A stretch of 64,000 bases of DNA from Lachnospiraceae bacterium (lineage in GTDB: Bacteria; Bacillota; Clostridia; Lachnospirales; Lachnospiraceae). The stretch is from contig JAUNIX010000006.1 in assembly GCA_030523275.1 (NCBI GenBank), forward strand, positions 1 through 64,000, in the 5' to 3' direction. The notes under the pieces were generated by a model that ran no database searches, was not told where the DNA came from, and saw nothing but the letters and a program-made list of their open reading frames with translations. The stretch's first letter is position 1. Every line of letters starts with the position of its first letter. The position numbers were made by a program, and so were the translations under genes. Below, in pieces: positions 42,139 through 51,539 of this stretch.

Positions 42139-42202
42139 TGTTTGAAAACAAACATTTTTGAAAATATTGATGATTGCATTTGTTTGATGTCCTTATTATA
42201 AT
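42139..42202 (+). promoter_or_regulatory. MMPL gene promoter and TetR operator candidate
   Basis: TTGCAT at 42174-42179 and TATAAT at 42197-42202 are 17 bp apart. Upstream at 42139-42154 is the inverted repeat TGTTTG-AAAA-CAAACA flanked by A and T runs, and a half-site TTTGTTTG lies next to the -35. On the minus strand a TTGTTT/TATTAT pair with 16 bp spacing overlaps the same repeat, which would allow joint control of both genes. Confidence 0.5.
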
Positions 42203-42274
42203 ATGGAACAACAAATAAATCAACACATGTACAAAAAAAGTATTTATGTACAAAAAACGACAGGAGTTGAAAAA

Positions 42275-44383
42275 ATGAATCATTTGTTAAACGCGATGAT
42301 ACGATTTAAGAAGCAGATTGTTGTTTGTTTTTTGGTTGCAGCTGCAATCTGTGCCTTTTTGTCCAGCGGGGTAAAGGTAAATTATAACATGGTAGATTAT
42401 TTACCTGATTCCGCGCCATCTACAAAGGCATTGGATCTGATGGATGATGAATTTGATGAGTCAGTTCCAAATGCCAGAGTTATGATAAAAGATACCTCTG
42501 TGGCACAAGCCATGGAGTATAAAGAAAAATTGGAAAATGTAAAAGGTGTTTCTGATGTCACTTGGCTAGATGATGTCATTGACATCAAAAAACCTTTAGA
42601 GACACAAGATCAGGATACGGTTGATGATTATTACAAAGATCGCAATGCCGTGATTTCTCTTTCCATTGAAGACGGAAAAGAAGTGGAGGCGACCGATGCT
42701 ATTTATAAGATCATTGGTAAATCAAATGCACTAGCTGGTGAAGCAGTTGACACTGCAGCATCAATCAAAGGTTCTAGCTCAGAAATTACAGGTGCCCTTG
42801 GAATCTTACTGCCAATTATCGTTATTTTATTACTAATTACAACTACATCATACGTGGAACCATTCTTATTTTTGGCAGCCATCGGTGTTTCCGTACTATT
42901 AAATATGGGAACCAATCTTATCTTTGGCGAGGTTTCTTTTGTGACGAATGCGGTAGGTCCAATTTTACAGTTAGCTGTTTCTTTAGACTATGCAATTTTC
43001 CTACTCAATAGTTTTAAGAAATATCGGGAGGAATTACCAGATATAGATCAGGCTATGAAAATGGCAGTCAGACGTTCTTTTTCATCGATTATGGCAAGTG
43101 CAACGACAACATTGTTTGGATTCATGGCGTTAATGTTTATGAAATTTAAGATTGGGGCTGATTTAGGAACAATATTAGTAAAAGGAATTTTCCTTAGTTT
43201 TATAAGTGTTATTGTATTTTTACCTTGTCTTACATTATGTTGTTATAAGCTATTGGATAAGACGAAACATAAAGAAATCTTCCCAAAACTTCCATGGATT
43301 GGAAACAAACTTTTAAAACTTCGTATACCAGTATTTTTACTTGTTATGACCTTGCTTGTACCTTGTTATCTTGGTCAAGGTAAAACGGATTTTAAATACG
43401 GAACAGGTGAGATGGCTGCTGGAGGAAGAAATGATAAAGATGCAAAAGAGATAGAAAAGATTTTTGGTAAATCCAATGCTATGGTTATTATGGTTCCAAA
43501 AGGTGATGTCGGAAAAGAAGCCATGCTAAGTAGAGAACTTGGCGAGATAGATCATGTGACTTCCGTTTTATCTTATGCAAAAACAGTTGGAAGCGAATTG
43601 CCGGTCAAATTTCTCGATCAGGAGTTGCAAGATAAGTTTTATTCGGAGCACTATGCAAGAATTGTTTTAGATACCGATACGGAACAAGAAGGTGAAGAAG
43701 CATTTGCACTTGTGGAAAAAGTGCAAAATAAAGCAGAAGAATACTATGGGGATCAAGTTCATTCCTGTGGAAGCAGTATCAATCTGTATGACATGAAACA
43801 TGTAATTGATAAAGATAATAAAAATGTAAATATGCTATCCATATTGGCAATTGCGGCTGTTTTATTGTTGACATTTAAATCGTTATCTTTCCCATTGATT
43901 TTGCTATTGACAATTGAAGCAGCCATTTGGATCAATCTATCAGTTCCATATTTTACAGGGGACAGCATAAATTTCCTTGGATATTTAGTTATCAATACTG
44001 TTCAGTTAGGAGCTACTGTTGATTATGCAATTCTCTTTAGCGATCATTATCGCGAAAAACGAGTGCTCATGCCAAAGAAAAAGGCGGCAGAGCAGACACT
44101 GACAGAAAATTTTGAATCCATTTTTACTTCTGCATCGATTTTGACCAGTGCAGGATTATGCCTGAATGTAACATCCTCTAATCCGATCATTGGGCAATTG
44201 GGTATGTTGTTAGCAAGAGGAACATTTTTATCATTTTTATTAGTTTTGGTATTCTTACCAGGCATTTTAATTGGATTAGATTCGATTGTAGAAAAAACAA
44301 CGTTAGGAACAAGATTTTATCACAAAAACGAGGAAAGAAAATCAAAAAAATATAAGTTAGAACCTTACAAGGAGGGCATTTAA
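42275..44383 (+). CDS. MMPL/RND-family membrane exporter
   Basis: A 702-residue transporter with two repeats of one segment, an outer domain and five more segments. Repeat one has VSLDYAIFLLNSFKKYREE and repeat two LGATVDYAILFSDHYREKR, the D-Y-x-I-x-F motif that carries proton flow in MMPL proteins. The ATG at 42275 follows CAGGAG; an upstream ATG at 42203 lies at the transcription start and cannot be used. The next gene encodes its usual heptad-repeat partner. Likely cargo is a lipid or an antimicrobial, under TetR control. Confidence 0.87.
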   Translation: MNHLLNAMIRFKKQIVVCFLVAAAICAFLSSGVKVNYNMVDYLPDSAPSTKALDLMDDEFDESVPNARVMIKDTSVAQAMEYKEKLENVKGVSDVTWLDDVIDIKKPLETQDQDTVDDYYKDRNAVISLSIEDGKEVEATDAIYKIIGKSNALAGEAVDTAASIKGSSSEITGALGILLPIIVILLLITTTSYVEPFLFLAAIGVSVLLNMGTNLIFGEVSFVTNAVGPILQLAVSLDYAIFLLNSFKKYREELPDIDQAMKMAVRRSFSSIMASATTTLFGFMALMFMKFKIGADLGTILVKGIFLSFISVIVFLPCLTLCCYKLLDKTKHKEIFPKLPWIGNKLLKLRIPVFLLVMTLLVPCYLGQGKTDFKYGTGEMAAGGRNDKDAKEIEKIFGKSNAMVIMVPKGDVGKEAMLSRELGEIDHVTSVLSYAKTVGSELPVKFLDQELQDKFYSEHYARIVLDTDTEQEGEEAFALVEKVQNKAEEYYGDQVHSCGSSINLYDMKHVIDKDNKNVNMLSILAIAAVLLLTFKSLSFPLILLLTIEAAIWINLSVPYFTGDSINFLGYLVINTVQLGATVDYAILFSDHYREKRVLMPKKKAAEQTLTENFESIFTSASILTSAGLCLNVTSSNPIIGQLGMLLARGTFLSFLLVLVFLPGILIGLDSIVEKTTLGTRFYHKNEERKSKKYKLEPYKEGI

Positions 44384-44719
44384 ATGAATCAGACAAGAAA
44401 AATAGCTGCAATGACTATGACTGGGATGTTATGTGTTTCTATGATTTCACAACCGGTTATGGCTGCATCAAATAAAAATTATACAAAAGATGAAGTTGTC
44501 TACGGCAATTTACAAACAAATGGAAATATTGAAGAAGTTTATGTCGTCAATATGTTTGATGCCAAAAAAGAGCAAAAGATACAGGATTATGGAAAATATT
44601 CCTCAGTTGAAAATCTTACGAATACAGAAAAAATTGAAAAAGACAAAGATAAAATGACAATGAATGTTGAGAAAGGAAAATTTTATTATCAGGGAAACAT
44701 GGTAGATGGTAGAAAATAG
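44384..44719 (+). CDS. N-terminal part of frameshifted MMPL-partner protein
   Basis: A 111-residue frame with a signal peptide (cleavage after AAMTMTGMLCVSMISQPVMA) and an exported region up to KGKFYYQGNMVDGRK. It stops where the next frame, starting 14 nt upstream of this stop, continues with the same domain (RLPWKIDIQYELDDKKY). Homologues of this exported protein are one piece, so a single-base indel near 44700-44715 is likely. AAGGAGGG precedes the ATG, and the gene directly follows the MMPL stop. Confidence 0.65.
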   Translation: MNQTRKIAAMTMTGMLCVSMISQPVMAASNKNYTKDEVVYGNLQTNGNIEEVYVVNMFDAKKEQKIQDYGKYSSVENLTNTEKIEKDKDKMTMNVEKGKFYYQGNMVDGRK

Positions 44720-46169
44720 GCTTCCTTGGAAGATTGATATTCAGTATGAGTTAGATGACAAAAAGTATTCTGCCCAAGATTTAGCCGGAAAAAGTGGCCA
44801 TTTAAAAATTCATATCAGAACGAGTAAGGATAAATCGGTGAATAAAACATTTTATGATAATTATTTACTTCAGATTAGCATGACAATGGATATGGAAAAG
44901 ACAGAACATCTAAAAGCAAAGGATGCAACTTTAGCAGATGTGGGTGGTGATAAACAGATTGGTTATATGGTCATGCCTGGAAAAGACGCTAATATTACAC
45001 TGTCAGCGGATGTAAAAGACTTTGAAATGGAAGGTATACAAATATCAGCAGTTCCGTTTTCTATGGCAATCGATTTACCAGATACTGACTCAATGACAGA
45101 TGATATGAAAAAACTTTCGGATGCCATTGGTCAATTAAATTCTGGAACAAAAGAATTAGCGAAAGGTGTTGATAGTTTAAATAGTGGAACCGGAGCATTG
45201 GCACAGGGGACTGCTCAGTTTGTGCAAGGATTAAATACGTTAGATGGTCAATCTGGAAATCTGGTTGCTGCATCTGCAAAGATTGATTCCGCATTAAATA
45301 CAATTTCGCAATCAATTAGTGGAATTGATATGGGAAGTCTTGATCAGTTGGGAACTTTGTGTAATGGAATGAACCAGATGGCAGGTTCTCTTGATCAGCT
45401 GGCATCTGGTCTTGGTGGAATCGAATCTGCATATGCAAATGGCTATGCAAATTTAAAAGGAGCGATCAATAATATTCTTGAAATATCTCAAAGTCGATTA
45501 AATGAGGTAAAAGAAAACTATCCAGATGACGCTACTGTTGGTGAACTAGTAGAATCTTATCAGGCGGCAAAACGTGTAAAATCTGTATATCAAGACGAGA
45601 AGAATAAACTGGAAAAACCAATGCAGATTGGCGAGTTAGAATCGGGAATTCGAAAAACATCATCTGGTTTAAAACAAATGTCTAGCCAGTTAAAAGATGC
45701 CTCAGGAAAGACAGACATGAAGAAATCAATGCAACAATTAAGTTCAGGCATGTCTACATTGTCTAAAAATTATTCTCAATTTCATAACGGATTAAAAGCC
45801 TATACTGGTGGTGTTGGGAAACTGGCACAGGCAGGGGAATCATTGGCTCAGGGTGCGTATCGTTTAAGCGAAGGAACAAAGAAATTAAATCAGGGAACAG
45901 GGCAGCTTGCAGATGGAACAAATCAACTTCATATCAATACAAAAGATATGCCAAAAGAAGTGCAAAAGCAGATCGATGATGCAGTGAAAGAGTATGATAA
46001 ATCCGATTTTAAACCGGTTTCCTTTACATCAAATAAAAATAAAGATGTCGAGCAAGTACAGTTTGTATTAAAAACAGAGAAAATTGAAAAACAAGAAGTT
46101 AAAAAAGTCAAAGCCCAAGAAAATACAGATACCAGTATTTGGACAAAAATAAAAAATTTATTTAAATAG
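44706..46169 (+). CDS. C-terminal part of frameshifted MMPL-partner protein (heptad-repeat/YhgE-like)
   Basis: A 487-residue frame with a beta-rich start, then long helical repeats of the type LAKGVDSLNSGTGALAQGT and LSEGTKKLNQGTGQLADGT, the Leu/Gly heptads seen in exported partners of MMPL and YhgE proteins. It ends in a basic tail without a clear anchor. There is no good ribosome site for the ATG at 44706, so if it is made at all, reinitiation or slippage would be needed. Together with the preceding frame it is one gene of about 595 codons, broken or misread. Confidence 0.65.
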   Translation: MVENRLPWKIDIQYELDDKKYSAQDLAGKSGHLKIHIRTSKDKSVNKTFYDNYLLQISMTMDMEKTEHLKAKDATLADVGGDKQIGYMVMPGKDANITLSADVKDFEMEGIQISAVPFSMAIDLPDTDSMTDDMKKLSDAIGQLNSGTKELAKGVDSLNSGTGALAQGTAQFVQGLNTLDGQSGNLVAASAKIDSALNTISQSISGIDMGSLDQLGTLCNGMNQMAGSLDQLASGLGGIESAYANGYANLKGAINNILEISQSRLNEVKENYPDDATVGELVESYQAAKRVKSVYQDEKNKLEKPMQIGELESGIRKTSSGLKQMSSQLKDASGKTDMKKSMQQLSSGMSTLSKNYSQFHNGLKAYTGGVGKLAQAGESLAQGAYRLSEGTKKLNQGTGQLADGTNQLHINTKDMPKEVQKQIDDAVKEYDKSDFKPVSFTSNKNKDVEQVQFVLKTEKIEKQEVKKVKAQENTDTSIWTKIKNLFK

Positions 46170-46177
46170 CAAAAGGC

Positions 46178-46214
46178 AGCTCATCATAGTATTTTATTAT
46201 GATGGGCTCTTTTT
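46178..46214 (+). terminator. Terminator of the MMPL operon
   Basis: AGCTCATCATA pairs with TATGATGGGCT (one G-U pair), followed by CTTTTT. Confidence 0.8.
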
Positions 46215-46293
46215 AACTTGCCGAGATAGGATATTCAGTGTATTGTAATAATAGAAAAGTATACATAGAGAATCACTAAAAGGAGCAGATTTT

Positions 46294-46567
46294 TTGACAA
46301 CTCAGATGCGCATCGGGCGTTTACCAGCGCGCATCAAGGATGAGAGAATCCCACTCTCACATGGTATGATCGGACAGGTGACAAATGGCGCGGATAAAGA
46401 CATTTGAAAGACTTGTCTGTGAGGCAGCTGCCACTGGAAATCGAGATTTAGCAGTTGCGGCATTGAATCTAAATCCCTTGTGTCAAAGTGATGCGGATGC
46501 TAATCTTGTGATTGATGAGTTAATGGAAGCGCATAAAGAATATTTACCTCAGTTTTTCGATAAGTAA
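46294..46567 (+). pseudogene. Remnant of a glycoside hydrolase family 4 gene
   Basis: A frame from 46385 gives 60 residues, RIKTFERLVCEAAATGNRDL then DELMEAHKEYLPQFF at the end. This is the C-terminal end of a GH4 enzyme (NAD-dependent phospho-glucosidase type). A frame just before it (TTG at 46294, AGGAG upstream) gives MRIGRLPARIKDERIPL and VTNGA, which runs into the second frame with a +1 shift. Roughly 350 N-terminal residues, including the NAD-binding domain, are missing. It is a deletion remnant that kept a ribosome site. Confidence 0.65.
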
Positions 46568-46583
46568 TAAGGAGATGATGCAA

Positions 46584-47564
46584 ATGAAAATCGCTGTTTT
46601 TAATTGCAGACCGGATGAAAAAGAATTTTTTGAAACATATTCAGAGCAGTATCAGGTGGAATTATCGGTGACATCTGACCCACCGACATTAACTAATATA
46701 TCGATTGTAGAGGGCTGTATTGCGGCAAGTGTAATTACAACACCAATCGAGCGAGATTTATTAAACGCATGGAAAAGCAAAGGGATTCAAACAATATCTA
46801 CAAGAACCGTTGGTTACGATCATATTGATCTGGAATATGCAAAAGAATTGGGAATTACCATATCCAATGTTAGTTACACACCGCATACTGTGGCTGAATA
46901 TACGGTGATGACAATTTTAATGACAATTCGTAAGATGAAAACCATTCTTACGAGATATCAGGTTCAGGATTATTCTTTATTTGACGTGCGAGGAAAAGAA
47001 CTTCGCAACATGACAGTTGGTGTTGTTGGAACAGGAAAAATTGGGGAAATGGTCATTCAGAATCTGAGTGGTTTTGGATGTAAAATTTTAGCGTATGATC
47101 CTTATGAAAAGGAATCAGTGAAGTCATATGCAAACTATGTTACATTAGAAGACTTGTGGAAAGAAAGTGATTTGATCACATTTCATACTCCTGCAATCAA
47201 GAGTACTTACCATATGGTGAATAGAAAATCGTTACAGCAGATGAAATCAGGCGTTGCTCTTATTAACATGGCAAGAGGATCGATTATTGATACGGATGCT
47301 CTGATTGAAGCATTAGAGTCGGGGAGAGTTTCGGCGGCAGCTTTGGATGTCATTGAAAACGAGGGTAAGATTTATTATAATGATTATAAGCATACAGTAA
47401 CAAAGAATCATGATATGGCTATTTTAAGTGCGATGCCAAATGTTTTAATGACACCGCATACAGCTTTTTTTACCGATGAGGCAGTCAGTGATATGATTCA
47501 TTATTCTTTGGAAAGTTGTGTAGCGGAAATCAATGGATCAGAGAATCCAAGAAAAGTGATATAA
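46584..47564 (+). CDS. D-2-hydroxyacid dehydrogenase (D-lactate dehydrogenase-like)
   Basis: A 326-residue NAD-dependent dehydrogenase. It has the Rossmann motif GVVGTGKIGEMVIQNL, the catalytic Arg in NMARGSIIDTDAL, Glu in IENEGKIYYNDY and His in TPHTAFFTDEAV. The early STRTVGYDHIDLEYA fits the D-LDH/VanH branch. It should reduce pyruvate or another 2-oxoacid to the D-hydroxyacid during fermentation. GGAG upstream favours the ATG at 46584 over two earlier in-frame ones. An iron alcohol dehydrogenase follows after 13 nt. Confidence 0.85.
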   Translation: MKIAVFNCRPDEKEFFETYSEQYQVELSVTSDPPTLTNISIVEGCIAASVITTPIERDLLNAWKSKGIQTISTRTVGYDHIDLEYAKELGITISNVSYTPHTVAEYTVMTILMTIRKMKTILTRYQVQDYSLFDVRGKELRNMTVGVVGTGKIGEMVIQNLSGFGCKILAYDPYEKESVKSYANYVTLEDLWKESDLITFHTPAIKSTYHMVNRKSLQQMKSGVALINMARGSIIDTDALIEALESGRVSAAALDVIENEGKIYYNDYKHTVTKNHDMAILSAMPNVLMTPHTAFFTDEAVSDMIHYSLESCVAEINGSENPRKVI

Positions 47565-47577
47565 AAGGAGGTAAGAA

Positions 47578-48744
47578 ATGAATAATTTTGTATACGACAT
47601 CCCGGTCAAAGTCTATTTTGGAGAGAATCAACTTGGACATTTAGGCGAAGAATTGAGCAAATATGGAAAGAAAGTTCTTTTGACATACGGTGGTGGTTCC
47701 ATCAAAAAAATTGGTTTGTATGATGAAGTGGTAGCTGAAATTAAAAAAGCAGGATTAGAATTGTTTGAATTATCCGGAATTGAACCAAATCCAAGAATTG
47801 ATTCCGTACGTGAGGGGACGAATATCTGTAAGAAAGAGAAAATAGATGTGTTATTGGCAGTCGGAGGAGGATCTACTTTAGATGCAACGAAGTGGATGGC
47901 AGCCGGAGCCTGTGTGGAACATGATCCTTGGGATTTCTTTAGCAAATGGGCGCCGGTAGAAAAGGCTTTGCCAGTTGTGACCGTGTTGACACTTTCTGCA
48001 ACCGGCTCCGAAATGGACTGTGGTGGCGTAGTCAGCAATCCGGAAACAAAAGATAAAATTGGTCGTATGGCAAGACCGTTGCTGCCAAAGGCATCATTCT
48101 TAGATCCAACAAAAACTTATACCGTCAGTCCATACCAGACAGCCTGTGGTGCAGCCGATATGATGAGTCATATCATGGAAGTATATTTTGACATGGAACC
48201 GGGCATGTATATGTTAGATTGTTTTATGGAGAGCATGTTAAAAACAGTAATCAAATATGCACCAATTGCGATGAAAGAACCAGATAATTATGAAGCGAGA
48301 GCGAATCTGATGTGGGTTTCCTCCTGGGCGATCAATGGATTTATCAATGGAGGAAGACAGATTGCATGGAGCTGTCATCCAATGGAGCATGAATTATCAG
48401 CAATTTATGATATCACACATGGATTGGGCTTAGCGATTTTAACCCCAAGATGGTTAGAATATTGTCTTGATGAGACGACTGTTTCTAAATATTATCAGTT
48501 TGGGGTCAATGTATTTGGCATTGATCCGAAGTTAGATGCAATGTCTGTGGCAAAAAAAAGCATCGAGATGTTAAGAGATTTCTTCTTTGAAACATTGCAG
48601 TTAAAGAGTACTTTTACAGAAGTTGGAATCAAAAAAGAAGATTTTCCAATTATGGCGAAAAAATCTTGTGGTGGCGATGTTCTTCCAGGATTTAAACCAT
48701 TAAAGCAGGATGATATTGAAAAAATCTTTGAAATGTGTCTGTAA
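47578..48744 (+). CDS. Iron-containing alcohol dehydrogenase (butanol dehydrogenase-like)
   Basis: A 388-residue group III alcohol dehydrogenase. It shows the nucleotide loop VGGGSTLDATKWMA, LSATGSEMD, and the metal ligands in CGAADMMSHIMEVYF and SCHPMEHELSAIYDITHGLGLA. It resembles NADPH-dependent butanol or aldehyde reductases (BdhA/YqhD group). With the preceding dehydrogenase it should re-oxidise reduced cofactors in fermentation. AAGGAGG precedes the ATG. A repeat fragment and a terminator follow the stop. Confidence 0.88.
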   Translation: MNNFVYDIPVKVYFGENQLGHLGEELSKYGKKVLLTYGGGSIKKIGLYDEVVAEIKKAGLELFELSGIEPNPRIDSVREGTNICKKEKIDVLLAVGGGSTLDATKWMAAGACVEHDPWDFFSKWAPVEKALPVVTVLTLSATGSEMDCGGVVSNPETKDKIGRMARPLLPKASFLDPTKTYTVSPYQTACGAADMMSHIMEVYFDMEPGMYMLDCFMESMLKTVIKYAPIAMKEPDNYEARANLMWVSSWAINGFINGGRQIAWSCHPMEHELSAIYDITHGLGLAILTPRWLEYCLDETTVSKYYQFGVNVFGIDPKLDAMSVAKKSIEMLRDFFFETLQLKSTFTEVGIKKEDFPIMAKKSCGGDVLPGFKPLKQDDIEKIFEMCL

Positions 48745-48755
48745 TCAAAAGGGAT

Positions 48756-48803
48756 AAAAGCGGACAAGTCCATCCCAACCCCTCTAAATCCTTCAGTCCC
48801 TGA
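48756..48803 (-). repeat. Structured repeat, fragment C (3' end only)
   Basis: On the minus strand this matches the last 48 nt of the repeat: CAGGGACTGA, GGATTTAG and GGACTTGTCCGCTTTT align with copies A and B, with changes between. The terminal hairpin is partly lost. It lies 11 nt after the alcohol dehydrogenase stop codon. Confidence 0.7.
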
Positions 48804-48807
48804 TAAT

Positions 48808-48845
48808 AAAACACCTTGTAAACATTGTTTACAGGGTGTTTTTTT
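48808..48845 (+). terminator. Terminator of the dehydrogenase operon
   Basis: AAACACCTTGTAAAC pairs with GTTTACAGGGTGTTT (one mismatch or wobble) around ATT, followed by more T residues. Confidence 0.85.
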
Positions 48846-49004
48846 GACATCTGCTACTTTTTGTACATTATGTTAAGTCTATGTTATGCAATATGAAGAA
48901 AAATTTACATTTCTTAACTTTTGTATGATAGTTGCTAACATTTGAACTTGTTATATTAATGATATAGTAATAAAGGAAAATGGAAGAATAGGAAGGAAGT
49001 TCGT

Positions 49005-49764
49005 ATGAAAAAGTATTTTTTGCTTGTTTTTCTTTTGACTGGCATGTTATGCACTACGGCTGCTTGTAAAGATAGTCAGGTAAAACAAGATAATACAAAG
49101 GCATCGACGCAAGTTTCATCTGAAAGTGAAAGAAGTGATATCTCAATAATTTCTCGTGAAGAAGGTTCAGGAACGCGAGATAGTTTTATTCAGATTAGTG
49201 GAGTTTTACAAAAAGATGCAGAGGGTCGATATGTTGATCGAACAATAAGTCAGGCAATGATTGTAAATGATTCAGAAGAAGTGATTCGAAAAGTGGCAAA
49301 TGATAAAAACGCGATTGGTTATTTGTCATTAGGGGAATACTTATAATATGGTGGTGAAGATATAAAAGGAATACAAGTAGAGCATATAAAGGCCACAAAA
49401 GAGGCAGTAAAAACAGAAGATTACAAATTGTCCAGACCATTTATATTGGCATATCGAGATCATTTAAATGATCTACAAGAGGATTTCCTTCGTTATGTAA
49501 CTGGAAAAGGACAAAGTATAGTCGAAGAAGCCTATGTTCCAGTCAAAAAGCCAACTTCTTTTGTGTCATTAAAGCCAACAGGTACTTTAATCATCAATGG
49601 ATCAACCTCAGTAGCTCCTTTAATGAAAGTACTGGCGAACGAATATGAAAAAGAGAATTCTGAGGCTAAAATCAGAATTAACATCAGTGATTCATCCAGT
49701 GGTTTAACCGAATTTGCGAAAGATTTTTACTGGTGAAATAAAAAGTTATGATGCAGTCAAATAA
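49005..49764 (+). pseudogene. Decayed phosphate-binding protein (PstS-like) gene
   Basis: The 5' end has AAGGAAG, an ATG and a lipoprotein signal (TTAAC), followed by PstS-type sequence ISREEGSGTRDSF and IGYLSLGEYL. The frame is cut by an in-frame TAA at 49344. The same frame then continues with GTLIINGSTSVAPLMKVLA, the start of a second PstS domain. The end is out of frame: KDF then TGEIKSYDAVK in another frame to a TAA at 49764. The N-terminal half of domain one and the body of domain two are missing. A Na/phosphate cotransporter gene follows. Confidence 0.7.
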
Positions 49765-49779
49765 TGGAGGAGAAAAAGA

Positions 49780-51516
49780 ATGAATGAAACATTAAAAACC
49801 GTATTTGGTTTACTCGGTGGTTTAGCTTTGTTCCTATATGGAATGAATATGATGAGTGATGGTTTACAAAAAGCGGCAGGTGAAAAAATGAAAGCAGTGC
49901 TTAGTTTTTTGACAAAAAATCCGATCATGGGTGTTCTGGCCGGGGCTTTAACTACGGCCGTTTTGCAAAGTAGTAGTGCAACAACAGTTATGGTAATCGG
50001 TTTTGTCAGTGCCAATTTGATGACCTTACCACAGGCAATCTCTGTTATTCTTGGTGCAAACATTGGTACAACAATGACTGCACAGTTAATTGCTTTTAAA
50101 ATCAGTGATTATATTTGGCCAATTCTATTTGTAGGATTTATGATCAACATGATCAGTAAAAATGAGAAAGTAAAAAATATTGGTATTACAATTTTTGCTT
50201 TTGGTGTGCTTTTTGTTGGTATTGAAACAATGGGAGATGTCATGAAACCGTTGGCAGCCAGTCCTGTATTTACGGATTTAATGGCGAAAGTAGCACATAT
50301 TCCAGTATTGGGAGTTTTACTTGGAGCAGGTATGACGTTAGTTGTACAGTCAAGCAGTGCAACGATTGCTGTTTTACAGAATTTTGCATCGCAAGCAGGT
50401 CCGGACGGTGTACATAGTGCTTTAGGTCTTGCTGGGGCAATTCCAATCCTTTTTGGTGATAATATTGGTACAACGATCACAGCATTACTCGCTAGTATCG
50501 GACAGTCAAAAAATGCAAAACGTACAGCGGTTGCTCATAGTGTATTTAATATTGCTGGTACATTACTCTTCATTTGGTTCATTCCATTATTTGCAAAATT
50601 TGTCCAATATATCTCTCCAAAAGGGGCAGAGCTTGATATTATTGCCAGACAGATTGCAAATGCACATACTTGTTTTAATGTGATCAACACGTTAATTTGG
50701 ATTCCATTTATCTGGTTGCTCGTAAAGATTGTATGTTTTATCATTCCAGATAAAGAAAATGAAGAAATGGATGAAATGCAACCACTCTTTTTGGATCGCA
50801 ATGTCATTCATCAGCCGGTATTTGCATTAAATTTATTAGCAAAAGAAATCGAACATTATAGTAATTTGATTTCCAGAATGTTACAGGAAGTAAAAATCGC
50901 ATTAGTGAGAAATGATATAAAAATGGCAGAAAAAGCAAAAGAAACAGGAAATGCGATTCGGGCTTTGCAGGAAACAGTAAATTCTTATATGGCATTATTG
51001 TTTGCAGAGGGGACACTAACGGAAGATCAGGCATCCCATGTGACGGATATTATTTATGTCATCGAAGATATGGGAAAAGTATCTTTGCGATTATTAGATG
51101 TATTGGATATCACGGAAATTGGTGAGAAAAATGCGAAATTTTCTAAAGAAGCGATCAAAGAAATTGAAATGGATATGGATAGTGTTATCGATCTATATCG
51201 ACAATGTAGTCGTACCTTCTTATATGAAGAACCCGTTAATATGATCAATGTGAAGCAAAAAGAGAGAGAGATACATGCAATAAAAAGCATTGTTCGTGCA
51301 AATCATAAAGCACGTGTAAATAGTGGGAAATGTAAAGTGGAATTGACGCTGGCGTTTTCCAATGTGTTTTCTAATCTCGAGCGAATCAGTCATAATTGTG
51401 TCAGTATTGCAGAATCAGCACAAAATAAGATTCATTTGGTCTATTTAAATGAGCAGTCAGAAGATATTGAAGATACAAAAGAAATGAGAGAAGTTGCGGT
51501 TGCAACTGCAAAATAA
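49780..51516 (+). CDS. Na/phosphate cotransporter family protein with PhoU-like tail
   Basis: A 578-residue protein. The membrane half (1-320) holds two inverted repeats with the QSSSATT and QSSSATI motifs and GANIGTT / GDNIGTT, diagnostic of NptA/PNaS-type phosphate cotransporters. The C-terminal 220 residues are helical with a PhoU-like repeat, probably regulatory. GGAGG precedes the ATG. It sits directly after a dead PstS-like gene, so phosphate uptake here relies on this carrier or on genes elsewhere. Confidence 0.87.
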   Translation: MNETLKTVFGLLGGLALFLYGMNMMSDGLQKAAGEKMKAVLSFLTKNPIMGVLAGALTTAVLQSSSATTVMVIGFVSANLMTLPQAISVILGANIGTTMTAQLIAFKISDYIWPILFVGFMINMISKNEKVKNIGITIFAFGVLFVGIETMGDVMKPLAASPVFTDLMAKVAHIPVLGVLLGAGMTLVVQSSSATIAVLQNFASQAGPDGVHSALGLAGAIPILFGDNIGTTITALLASIGQSKNAKRTAVAHSVFNIAGTLLFIWFIPLFAKFVQYISPKGAELDIIARQIANAHTCFNVINTLIWIPFIWLLVKIVCFIIPDKENEEMDEMQPLFLDRNVIHQPVFALNLLAKEIEHYSNLISRMLQEVKIALVRNDIKMAEKAKETGNAIRALQETVNSYMALLFAEGTLTEDQASHVTDIIYVIEDMGKVSLRLLDVLDITEIGEKNAKFSKEAIKEIEMDMDSVIDLYRQCSRTFLYEEPVNMINVKQKEREIHAIKSIVRANHKARVNSGKCKVELTLAFSNVFSNLERISHNCVSIAESAQNKIHLVYLNEQSEDIEDTKEMREVAVATAK

Positions 51517-51539
51517 TAAATATAGAAAGGGATGATCAG

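Noticed and set aside
42203-42274. Upstream ATG extending the MMPL protein by 24 residues
   Set aside because: It starts one base after the TATAAT box, at or before the transcription start, and has no ribosome site; CAGGAG precedes the ATG at 42275.
47628-48038. 136-residue minus-strand open frame inside the iron alcohol dehydrogenase gene
   Set aside because: Antisense shadow of conserved coding sequence, without start signals.
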